Below are positions 41,054 through 49,284 of a stretch of 64,000 bases of DNA, piece after piece (positions within the stretch are counted from its first letter, which is position 1; each line of letters begins with the position of its first letter). Under the pieces are notes generated by a model that did no database searches, was not told the origin of the DNA, and saw only the letters and a list, made by a program, of their open reading frames with translations. This stretch comes from an uncultured Pelagibacteraceae bacterium (lineage in GTDB: Bacteria > Pseudomonadota > Alphaproteobacteria > Pelagibacterales > Pelagibacteraceae): NCBI GenBank assembly GCA_902632935.1, contig CACPEJ010000003.1, positions 1-64,000 on the forward strand, in the 5' to 3' direction. A program made the translations under genes and the position numbers.

Positions 41054-43206
41054 TAGCTCTCTCTTTCATACATGTGATGTATCATAAATTTTTCCTCAGA
41101 TTCTTTTCCAAAACCAGTTATTGAAAAGTCAAAATCTTCTTTTGAGGCAGCGCAAACAATTTTATTCTTATCATTCTTAACGATATTAAGTGATCCATGC
41201 ACATTATACTTGAAAGTTTTAGTGTCACTAAAATCAAAATCTTCCTCACAATAGTTATTGTATGGTCTTGTAGTGCCATCATCATATGCTGCTGTGATAC
41301 GGATCTTAATTGGATAAAAGGTATAATTATTTTTTCTAAATTCTTCAAATTCAGTTAGTCTGTTATTTGTTGACATTATGCCTTGATTAATCTTTTGGAC
41401 GTGTTTTTTTGGTAATTTATCTTTTCTTTCATTTAATAATTTATTTGCTTCTTTAATAAATAATTCACCTTGCTCTTCATATCTTGCTATATCCTCTTTC
41501 TTATATTTTACACCTTTGGCAACCCAATAAATTTTATCATTTTCTTTTTTTACTCTTGCTCGATATGCTTTTAATTTATTAGGTATTTCTGGTAACTTAT
41601 ATTTTGAGGTAAGAACATCATCGTTTTCGTCCTCATCATCTTCCTCTCCATGATTTTCATTTTCTATCTCTCTATCTGAAATTATTGAACATAAGTCTAA
41701 AGTTGTTTTCTCATCTAAAGTATCACCACTCTGACTTAATAAATCCTGTAATGACATGAAAGCATGATTCAAAAATGAAATATAAGGTCTTTGAACATTA
41801 TGTTTATAGAAAACCTTATATTTAGGATGGTCAACTCTTACTCTAGTATGATTTGCAACTTCTCCATTTTTTACAAGTAGCATCGACTCTTCTTCTTGAA
41901 TATCCGCAAAGAAGAAATTAGTAGTTCTTTTTCGACATTGTGTAATTGGCATGTCACCACGTAATGTATCGCAATACTTATATTGTTGATTTGCATAATC
42001 GGGAAATTTTTTTACGTAAAAATTAAAAGTACAATTAACATCTTCAAATTGGTCGGTAAGCTTGCCCTCTTTAAGTATTTTTTTTGCGAGGATGAATTTT
42101 AATTGATATTTAATTATTTTCCCTTCTTTATATAAATTTTGTATTTCATCCGTAAGATTTGACGAAACATCCAGAGAGGTTGGTCTTTGAGGTACAATAC
42201 TCAAATCAAAATTTTTCGCCTTATTTTGATCAATTTCATCTATAAAATCAAAATATTCTTCTATCATTTTTTTATCAGTTTCATTTTCAGAATATTTTTC
42301 TTTATAAATTTCAAGTAACGTATCTTTATTAATCTCTTTTCCACTAGCGACCTCAACTCTTAATTTTTTTCTTAAAATTGGGACTCGATAATTTTTACAA
42401 ATTGTTTCTTTTACTTTATCGAGAGTGACATCTTCGTTAATAAAGGGGATTACTACTGTTAATCCAGGTTCTTTTTTTCTTTTAACACCAAAAATTTTTT
42501 TAAGTTCATCAATTTTCTTTTGGTTACTTATAGGAAGAGCCCAAAATTTTCCTTGATAATCTTTACTTTCAACTTTGTCCCCAAAATGAACAAAGGGTTT
42601 ATATTCTGTCCCGTTAAGTTCAAAGATACCGAAATATGAAATTCCCATAAAAAATTCAGTCCCATCATCTCTAACTGTGAAAAAGAAAAAAGTTGAAATA
42701 TCGGAACTCAAACAAAAAGTTTGTTTACCTTCTCCCTCACTACCGCCCAAATGAGCAGCCTTACCTTTTCTTCTGCCCCCTATCTCATGAGTAAACTGAT
42801 GTATCAGATTAGGTTGACCGTTAGGTAATTTTGAAAAATAATGATTTGGATCACCAAGTAATCCTGTTGTATTAAAATCTTCCATTATTAGACAATTTAT
42901 ATCTTGCCCATGTTCTGGAATTTTTTGCATTGCAGAAAGTTCTGAATTTTCAAGATAATCTTCAAATTTATCTTTTAAGAAATTTTCCTTAAAGCTTGTA
43001 TATGAAACTCTAGTAGCATGAATTTTAATCAAAGTATTTGAGAAAGATTTTGCAATAGCATCTAAGGCATTTTGTATAAATTCTAATACACAGCTTAATG
43101 CGTTAAATTTATCTTGTGGTTTTGAATCACCTGGTTCGTCACCCTCTCCAACAGGGCCTGCAACCCATGTAAAACTTTTAATTATTTTTCTATTAAGTTC
43201 ATTCAT
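41053..43206 (-). CDS. GHKL (MutL/MORC-like) ATPase
   Basis: N box EFIQNALDA, LIMEDFNTTGL, GGSEGEGKQTF glycine-rich box, GLTVVIPF. Confidence 0.85.
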   Translation of the reverse strand: MNELNRKIIKSFTWVAGPVGEGDEPGDSKPQDKFNALSCVLEFIQNALDAIAKSFSNTLIKIHATRVSYTSFKENFLKDKFEDYLENSELSAMQKIPEHGQDINCLIMEDFNTTGLLGDPNHYFSKLPNGQPNLIHQFTHEIGGRRKGKAAHLGGSEGEGKQTFCLSSDISTFFFFTVRDDGTEFFMGISYFGIFELNGTEYKPFVHFGDKVESKDYQGKFWALPISNQKKIDELKKIFGVKRKKEPGLTVVIPFINEDVTLDKVKETICKNYRVPILRKKLRVEVASGKEINKDTLLEIYKEKYSENETDKKMIEEYFDFIDEIDQNKAKNFDLSIVPQRPTSLDVSSNLTDEIQNLYKEGKIIKYQLKFILAKKILKEGKLTDQFEDVNCTFNFYVKKFPDYANQQYKYCDTLRGDMPITQCRKRTTNFFFADIQEEESMLLVKNGEVANHTRVRVDHPKYKVFYKHNVQRPYISFLNHAFMSLQDLLSQSGDTLDEKTTLDLCSIISDREIENENHGEEDDEDENDDVLTSKYKLPEIPNKLKAYRARVKKENDKIYWVAKGVKYKKEDIARYEEQGELFIKEANKLLNERKDKLPKKHVQKINQGIMSTNNRLTEFEEFRKNNYTFYPIKIRITAAYDDGTTRPYNNYCEEDFDFSDTKTFKYNVHGSLNIVKNDKNKIVCAASKEDFDFSITGFGKESEEKFMIHHMYERES

Positions 43207-43477
43207 AATTTCTCAATTCTCTTTTTATTACCTCAATTTCATTTAAGCATTTTTTTAAAATAAACTTACTTTTTGAAACTTTTATAAATTTTAATATATT
43301 GGTTGGTAAATTTAGAATTTTATTTAGTAAAAATAATATTTTCTTGTTTTTATAAAATTCAATCTCTGTTTTTTTGGTGAATTCAACACTTTGTAAATAT
43401 ATTGTATAATCCCTTGCAAATTCTTGAGCGTATTGCAATCTGTCCTTTAAACAAGAATGGAAATAATCTCTTTTCAA
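43199..43477 (-). CDS. Small hypothetical protein, 92 aa (TTG start)
   Basis: TTG preceded by AAAGGAG; overlaps the GHKL gene start by 8 nt. Confidence 0.65.
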   Translation of the reverse strand: MKRDYFHSCLKDRLQYAQEFARDYTIYLQSVEFTKKTEIEFYKNKKILFLLNKILNLPTNILKFIKVSKSKFILKKCLNEIEVIKRELRNYE

Positions 43478-43498
43478 TTAAACTCCTTTATAGTTAGT

Positions 43499-43557
43499 TT
43501 TTAACGCGTACAAGCTACATAGAAAGAAAGAAAGGTGTAGCTTTGCACGCATTAAAA
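43499..43557 (-). repeat. 59-nt inverted repeat: 21-bp hairpin with a single bulge (attC-like or ncRNA domain)
   Basis: Minus strand TTTTAATGCGTGC-(A)-AAGCTACA / loop / TGTAGCTT-GTACGCGTTAAAA, all arms pair with two GU wobbles. Confidence 0.8.
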
Positions 43558-43614
43558 TTTGCATAGTTAACTTGCCAATTGCAACTTTTGAACACAAACA
43601 TAAGAAAAAACCAG

Positions 43615-43700
43615 GATGCACTCTGGCAAGAGGTATTGTAAGTGTTCTTTCGATGTAGCTGCCCACCGTGTATGATAACCTCTTCTTATTAAGGTGCATC
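43615..43700. other. Nested stem element (candidate structured RNA domain)
   Basis: GATGCAC(43615-43621)/GTGCATC(43694-43700) outside AAGAGGT(43628-43634)/ACCTCTT(43678-43684). Confidence 0.6.
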
Positions 43701-43712
43701 AATTCTCTAATT

Positions 43713-44000
43713 TTATTTTTTAAAATACTGCTCATAAAGATTTTCTGAATTTTGGTTTTTGTTTTTCTTCTTAGAATTGCGGCTCCATTTGTCATAAACA
43801 AATTCTTTGCTCCATTTTTTTAAACAATCCTCAACAATTTTTTGTGCTTTATCTGGTACCTCGTAAGTATTTCTATTAGACAAATATCCAACACCTCTTA
43901 AAGCACTTTTTAGAAGTCTCATTCTCAAGTTAAAATAATGCTCAAACTTTTCCGATGGCGTCATATGTCGTGTTCTGCTATTATCGTCTTTCTTAACCAT
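43713..44000 (-). CDS. Small basic hypothetical protein, 95 aa, divergent from the methyltransferase
   Basis: ATG ORF MVKKDDNSRTRHMTPSEKFEHYF..., 98 bp from the divergent methyltransferase start. Confidence 0.65.
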   Translation of the reverse strand: MVKKDDNSRTRHMTPSEKFEHYFNLRMRLLKSALRGVGYLSNRNTYEVPDKAQKIVEDCLKKWSKEFVYDKWSRNSKKKNKNQNSENLYEQYFKK

Positions 44001-44098
44001 TTTTATGACCTTTAATTACCCCTTCTTTTCTCTATTATATTTCTTAATATATTTCATTTGCGTTTTCACAGACGATCTGATAACAGTTTTGAAACTAA

Positions 44099-45307
44099 AT
44101 GTCAAATGATAAATTAAAAATTGCTGAATTATTTTGTGGGGCTGGCGGTTTTGCAGAAGGAGCCAAAAAAGCTGGTTTTAAGCATATTTGGGGTGTTGAT
44201 CTTCATAAAGATTCCTGTGAAACCTTTAAAAATAATCAAAAATGTGAGGCTTTTCATGAAAAAATAGAGGATTTTTCAAAGCCAAAAAGACTTGAGAAAG
44301 TAAAGAGAGATTTTGGAAAAATTAATGGTCTCCTTTTTGGATTTCCCTGTAATGATTTTAGTTTAGTAGGCAAAAATGAAAAAATGGAGGGTAAATTTGG
44401 TGGTTTATATACATATGCTTGTGATGTACTAAATTTTTTTGAACCTGAATTCTTTGTTGCAGAAAATGTCACTTCTCTAAGTAAAAAATTAAAACTCAAT
44501 TCATCGCACCAGGTAATAGTAGAAGAGGAATTTAATAAAGAAGAGCTAAAAAATCAGAATTACCAAAATTTTAAAAAAATAATGGGTGATTTAGCTAAAT
44601 GTTCTAAACATGGATATAGAATTTACGCTGATAATTATAAGTTCGAAGAATATGGAATTCCACAAACAAGACATAGAATTATATTAGTTGGTTTTAGAGG
44701 TGATTATTTTGATAAAAATAACATTAACTTTGAAAAACCAAAAAAAATAAAAGGACCTTTTACAACTTGTAAAAAAGCCCTCCAAAAAATACCTAAATGG
44801 GCTGAACACCAAGAGCTAACAAATCATGACGAAAGAGTTATACGAAGACTGAAAAAGACAGCTGAAGGTAAAAATGTTTGGGATTTAGGTGACGATAAAG
44901 ATGGTCTCCCTGGAGTCAAAAAAGCAAGAATGAGCCATATCTATAAAAGATTAGATAGTTCAAAACCTGCCTATACTGTCACTGGAAGTGGAGGTGGAGG
45001 GACACATGTATATCATTATAAAGAAAATAGAGCTTTAACGAATAGAGAAAGAGCAAGATTACAAACTTTTCCTGATAAATATAATTTTGTTGGAGGAAAA
45101 GAGTCTGTAAGAAGACAAATTGGGATGGCTGTACCTGTATTAGGAGCAGAAAAAATAATGAAAGCTGTCAAAAAAGCATTAAAAAAAAATAAAAAGCAAA
45201 CTACTTTTCATCACGACTGGATGATAAAAGCCAAAGGGAAAGATTTATACTTTACGGGAAAAGAAGAATTAGGGCCACAAATGAGTTTTGATTTTAATAA
45301 TTCTTGA
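44099..45307 (+). CDS. DNA (cytosine-5-)-methyltransferase
   Basis: Motif I AELFCGAGGFAEGAKKAGF, motif IV GFPCNDFS, motif VI ENV, motif VIII YGIPQTRHRIILVG, motif IX/X RERARLQTFPD..RQIGMAVP. Confidence 0.95.
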   Translation: MSNDKLKIAELFCGAGGFAEGAKKAGFKHIWGVDLHKDSCETFKNNQKCEAFHEKIEDFSKPKRLEKVKRDFGKINGLLFGFPCNDFSLVGKNEKMEGKFGGLYTYACDVLNFFEPEFFVAENVTSLSKKLKLNSSHQVIVEEEFNKEELKNQNYQNFKKIMGDLAKCSKHGYRIYADNYKFEEYGIPQTRHRIILVGFRGDYFDKNNINFEKPKKIKGPFTTCKKALQKIPKWAEHQELTNHDERVIRRLKKTAEGKNVWDLGDDKDGLPGVKKARMSHIYKRLDSSKPAYTVTGSGGGGTHVYHYKENRALTNRERARLQTFPDKYNFVGGKESVRRQIGMAVPVLGAEKIMKAVKKALKKNKKQTTFHHDWMIKAKGKDLYFTGKEELGPQMSFDFNNS

Positions 45308-45320
45308 TAGATTACATAAT

Positions 45321-45452
45321 ATGGATTTAATATTTATCTTTAAAATTATAGTAGTAATAGGAATTTTAATTGGACTTTATGCAATTATCAGAAATCTAGA
45401 CATTATAAAAATTATTCTTATTTACTTTAAAGATAAATTATTTGGTAAGTAA
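45321..45452 (+). CDS. Small single-TM protein, 43 aa
   Basis: MDLIFIFKIIVVIGILIGLYAIIRNLDIIKIILIYFKDKLFGK, 13 nt downstream of the methyltransferase. Confidence 0.45.
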   Translation: MDLIFIFKIIVVIGILIGLYAIIRNLDIIKIILIYFKDKLFGK

Positions 45453-46136
45453 TCTTATTAAACTTTTTAACCCCTTTTTCTTCTTACTTTTCTTTGAGCT
45501 AAATATACAAGCTTGAGACTTTAGTATTTCTCCATCATTTAAAATTCTAAGATTGTTTTGTCTAAGTGTAGCTCCTGAGCTTGTGATATCAGATATAAGC
45601 TGCGCAGAATTCATTGCACACATCAACTCAGTGCTGCCAAGTGATTTAACAATGGTAAAGTTGGTGACACCTCGTGAATAAAGAAACTTTTGTGTGAGAT
45701 TTACGTACTTCGTTCCAATTTTTAACAATGATTTATTACTTTTTTTGTAATCCTCTGCAACCTCATCAAGATCTAAAGTGGTAAATAAGTCGATAAATTC
45801 GTTTGGACAAGCAAGAACTAAGGTTGCAAAACCAAAATTAAGCTTTTTTTCCAATTTGATATTTCTTTGTATATTGATATCAGACTCCTTTAAGAGATCT
45901 AATCCACTTATACCAATATCTAAATTACCAATAGATAACTGATCTAAAATTTCTCTTGCGTGCATAAATGAAACTGAAATATTAGGTCTTCCTTTGATTT
46001 TACCTATCAATTCTCTTTTGCCTCTTTCAAAAAAAATTCTCAATTTCTTTTTTTTTAATACTTTTTCAGACTCTTCTTTTAGTCTGCCCTTAGATACAAT
46101 TCCTATCTTAATCTTTTCTTTATTCATAAACCCCAA
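45438..46136 (-). CDS. hisG: ATP phosphoribosyltransferase catalytic subunit (short form)
   Basis: HisG-short ORF paired with HisZ; DIGISGLDLL. Confidence 0.92.
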   Translation of the reverse strand: MGFMNKEKIKIGIVSKGRLKEESEKVLKKKKLRIFFERGKRELIGKIKGRPNISVSFMHAREILDQLSIGNLDIGISGLDLLKESDINIQRNIKLEKKLNFGFATLVLACPNEFIDLFTTLDLDEVAEDYKKSNKSLLKIGTKYVNLTQKFLYSRGVTNFTIVKSLGSTELMCAMNSAQLISDITSSGATLRQNNLRILNDGEILKSQACIFSSKKSKKKKGLKSLIRLLTK

Positions 46137-47181
46137 GATTTATTGCAGCACCTACAGCAGGTATATTTTTCAAACCAAGATTTTTTTGTGCCATATTATT
46201 ATAGCGACCTCCTGCAATATAAGTCTTCGTCTTATTTTTTATTTTTATATCAATTGAAAAATTGAATGAATCATAATACTCAATTTCTTTACCTCGACCA
46301 TTGCTGGCTGAAAATTCATACTTGAGATTTTTTTGACTAAAATTAGTGATTGGAAAAAAATCTTTACCAACAAATATATTCAAATTATATTTTTTGAAAA
46401 ATCTATTAAGTTGACGTGGTGCATCTTTTAAAGATGTTTTAATTTTAAGAAACTCCTTAATTATTTTTGCACTATACTTTCCAGTTTTTGTAATTCTTGG
46501 ATTTTGTAGTTTATTTTCATATCTTGAAAGTATTTCTTTATATGATCTTCCAGCAATCATTCTTTTCGGGTTATCCTTTTTCATTTTAAGATAGATTTTA
46601 TGATCAGCAGAAACTACGAAAGGATCGATATCTAGATTACTTTCTAATCTTTTTAAGAGTTCTAAAAAATATTTCTCATTCCAGTAAAATTTAATAAGAC
46701 GATTTTGCCATCGAGGTACAATTGGAAGTTTTTTAATTAAAAGCTCAAATAATTTAAAATTACCAATTTTAATTGTTGCCTTTTTAAATCCTGAGGTTTT
46801 CAACATTTTAATTGAAGTATCAACAATTTCCTTGTCATCTTTGTTTTCATCTTTAGATGAAAAAATCTCTATTCCTATTTGATCTATAACTGTTTTTTTA
46901 TTATTATAAGATTTTCTAAAAGCGTTACCTGAATAGAAAATTTTTTCTCTTTTATCGATATCTTTTTTTGCATAATGCAAAATTGCCGAAAGGCTAAGAT
47001 CGGGATTTAGTGCGAATTCTTTACCTTCAGAATTATTAAAAGAAAACAAATATTTTCTAAAATTTTCACCTGATCTTTGAAGAATATGACTGGCCTCAAT
47101 TACTGGAGGCAATTCAATAAACTTAAATCCCCTAGACTTAATAGTTTTAAGGATTTTGTTAAATAAATTTTTTGATTTCAT
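46120..47181 (-). CDS. hisZ: ATP phosphoribosyltransferase regulatory subunit
   Basis: HisRS-like paralogue between hisS and hisG; AGGRYNNM. Confidence 0.9.
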   Translation of the reverse strand: MKSKNLFNKILKTIKSRGFKFIELPPVIEASHILQRSGENFRKYLFSFNNSEGKEFALNPDLSLSAILHYAKKDIDKREKIFYSGNAFRKSYNNKKTVIDQIGIEIFSSKDENKDDKEIVDTSIKMLKTSGFKKATIKIGNFKLFELLIKKLPIVPRWQNRLIKFYWNEKYFLELLKRLESNLDIDPFVVSADHKIYLKMKKDNPKRMIAGRSYKEILSRYENKLQNPRITKTGKYSAKIIKEFLKIKTSLKDAPRQLNRFFKKYNLNIFVGKDFFPITNFSQKNLKYEFSASNGRGKEIEYYDSFNFSIDIKIKNKTKTYIAGGRYNNMAQKNLGLKNIPAVGAAINLGVYE

Positions 47182-48556
47182 TTACTAAATTTTCTTTTGA
47201 AAAAGTGATTTGATTATCTTCACCCTTAATACCTAGGAGGTTCTTAAGTGTAATTTTATTATCTTTAAATTCATTTTCTCCACAAATAACTGCAATCGGG
47301 CAACCTCTTTTATTTGCATATGTCAGTTGTTTCCCAAGATTTTTCTTACTATCTAAAAAAATTTCTGAATTAATATTATTTTTTCTTAAAACTTCCAAAA
47401 TCTCGTAATAATTTTTTAAATATTTTTCATCCATTACACAAACGATAACTGGTTTTTGATCATCTAATTGGACTTGATTTATTTGAGACATAGCAAACAA
47501 AAGTCTATCCACACCAATACTGACACCTGTTCCAGGTATATCGACACCTTTAAATCTTGAAATTAACTTATTGTATTGTCCACCAGAGCATACGCTACCA
47601 ATATCAATTTCTTTACCTTCATTATTTGTTGTTTTAAAATTTAGATTGGTCTCAATACAAAAGCCATCATAATACGCCAATCCTCTAACTATTGTAAAAT
47701 TAGTTTTTACCTGATCAGAATAATTTCCAAAATTTAAAACTTCAAATAATTCTTCCAATTCTTTTATACCTTCTTGAGTGAGAGGATTTTTAAAATTTTC
47801 TTTAAGTTCCTTTAAATCTTTAATTCTCAAAAAACTTAAGATTTTAGAAGCTTGATCATCACTTAAGTTTGCTCCTTTTGTTATAGCCCCACTTCTATCT
47901 TTTCTTTCTTTTCTTAATAATTCTTCAACACCCTTTAAACCAAATCCAGGTTTATCAAGTTTATCTATGGCTCTCATTACTTTAATTTGTTTTTCCTTTT
48001 CAATTTTCAAATCTTCAATTAAGCCTTGAACAATTTTTCTATTACTTACATTGATGGTAAATTGATCTTTTTTTAAACCACATTCAATTAAAGTACTTGC
48101 AACTAAATTACATAATTCAGCATTTGCTTGGGCTGGATTTACTTTGCCTACAATATCACAATCAGCTTGAGTAAATTCTCTAAAACGTGCATTGCCAGAC
48201 TTTTCATTTCTAAATACATTTTGAATAGCATATCTTTTATAAATGGATGGAAGTTCTTGATTATTTTGGGCAACAAATCTTGCTAAAGGACTGGAAAGAT
48301 CGTATCGAAGAGTAATATTCTTTTCACCATCATTAAAAGAAAAAACATCAGACATAGGATTACTATCATCCTCTGCAAGAAAGGATCCTATATTTTCTGC
48401 AATTTCAAATGATGGGGTTTCTAAAGGATCGAAACCATATTTAATAAAATTACTCTCAATGACTTTTAATAGTCTTTTTTTGAGAATTAATGTTTTATTC
48501 CATCTATCTTCAAAACCTGAAGGTAATCCAGGAATTAATTTGTTTTCTTTATTCAT
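47159..48556 (-). CDS. hisS: Histidyl-tRNA synthetase
   Basis: LRYDLSSPLARFVA, VRGLAYYDGF; start set to MNKENKL because the listed upstream Met (48604) lies inside the tRNA. Confidence 0.94.
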   Translation of the reverse strand: MNKENKLIPGLPSGFEDRWNKTLILKKRLLKVIESNFIKYGFDPLETPSFEIAENIGSFLAEDDSNPMSDVFSFNDGEKNITLRYDLSSPLARFVAQNNQELPSIYKRYAIQNVFRNEKSGNARFREFTQADCDIVGKVNPAQANAELCNLVASTLIECGLKKDQFTINVSNRKIVQGLIEDLKIEKEKQIKVMRAIDKLDKPGFGLKGVEELLRKERKDRSGAITKGANLSDDQASKILSFLRIKDLKELKENFKNPLTQEGIKELEELFEVLNFGNYSDQVKTNFTIVRGLAYYDGFCIETNLNFKTTNNEGKEIDIGSVCSGGQYNKLISRFKGVDIPGTGVSIGVDRLLFAMSQINQVQLDDQKPVIVCVMDEKYLKNYYEILEVLRKNNINSEIFLDSKKNLGKQLTYANKRGCPIAVICGENEFKDNKITLKNLLGIKGEDNQITFSKENLVNEIKKFI

Positions 48557-48560
48557 TTTT

Positions 48561-48635
48561 TGGTACCCGGGCTGAGAGTCGAACTCAAACTTAAAGTTCC
48601 ACAAACTTCCGTGCTAACCATTACACCACCCGGGC
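48561..48635 (-). tRNA. tRNA-His(GTG)
   Basis: Minus GCCCGGGTGGTGTAATGGTTAGCACGGAAGTTTGTGGAACTTTAAGTTTGAGTTCGACTCTCAGCCCGGGTACCA folds as a cloverleaf with anticodon GTG and encoded CCA. Confidence 0.92.
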
Positions 48636-48704
48636 TTATCCTTTTTGTTTTTATCTTATTTTGTGTGGATTTAAAATTATAATATAAATGATTATTCGCT
48701 AGCT

Positions 48705-48806
48705 TTAGCCAGCATGGAAATGAGTATGCGCAACTCTATTAGTTCCTTCAAGAGGTTTTCTTAAAGTACTTTTTATTGCCAACTTATTTAACTCAATTTT
48801 TTTCAT
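48705..48806 (-). CDS. 33-aa ORF MKKIELNKLAIKSTLRKPLEGTNRVAHTHFHAG, candidate leader peptide
   Basis: ATG ORF with three CAT (His) codons within seven codons of the stop; hairpin GCTGGC-TAAA-GCTAGC spans the stop; upstream of tRNA-His/hisS. Confidence 0.45.
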   Translation of the reverse strand: MKKIELNKLAIKSTLRKPLEGTNRVAHTHFHAG

Positions 48807-48856
48807 AAAATGCTTTTTAGACAAAAAAAATGATAATGCAACCCCTAAAAGAAAAG

Positions 48857-48897
48857 GACGTATATCAACTAGTAGATATATCGCCCTTTTTATAATT
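48857..48897 (-). terminator. Probable intrinsic terminator of cspA
   Basis: Imperfect dyad AAAAGGacgTATATC...GATATAtcgCCCTTTTT followed on the minus strand by a T-rich tract. Confidence 0.55.
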
Positions 48898-48905
48898 TTA
48901 GAAAA

Positions 48906-49118
48906 TTAGTCTAATTTTTTTAAATTTACTGCTGAAGGGCCTTTCGGACCATCTTCAAGAGTAAATTCTATTTTATCACCCTCATTAAGATATCTCATGC
49001 CCGCTGCTTTAACTGCGCTTGCATGTACAAATGCATCTTTTTCTTTATCGTCTCTTTCAATAAAACCGTAACCTTTTTTACCGTTAAACCACTTTACTTT
49101 TCCTTGTATTGTACTCAT
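48906..49118 (-). CDS. cspA: Cold shock protein
   Basis: [29 protein letters not shown]. Confidence 0.95.
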   Translation of the reverse strand: MSTIQGKVKWFNGKKGYGFIERDDKEKDAFVHASAVKAAGMRYLNEGDKIEFTLEDGPKGPSAVNLKKLD

Positions 49119-49195
49119 CTTGTTTACTCGTCCTTTTGTTATTTATTATTTCAAGAGGTTAATTTCTTTTGCAGTTATTTCAAGGTGAAACTTTG

Positions 49196-49271
49196 TGGTG
49201 GGCCCTCCAAGAATCGAACTTGGTCTTTTAGATTTTCAGTCTAACGTACGCACCAGCTATACCAAAGGCCC
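49196..49271 (-). tRNA. tRNA-Phe(GAA)
   Basis: Minus GGGCCTTTGGTATAGCTGGTGCGTACGTTAGACTGAAAATCTAAAAGACCAAGTTCGATTCTTGGAGGGCCCACCA; anticodon loop CTGAAAA. Confidence 0.93.
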
Positions 49272-49284
49272 TTATTTTATCAAA

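Noticed and set aside
43478-43801. 107-aa minus-strand ORF spanning the structured element
   Set aside because: Overlaps the better 95-aa ORF in another frame and its sequence is dominated by base-paired arms; more likely non-coding, although I cannot exclude translation.
47159-48604. HisS start at 48604 as given in the ORF track
   Set aside because: The first 16 codons lie largely within tRNA-His; the internal Met at 48556 matches the expected HisRS N-terminus.
49023-49244. 73-aa plus-strand ORF
   Set aside because: Antisense to cspA and the tRNA-Phe; no homology signal.
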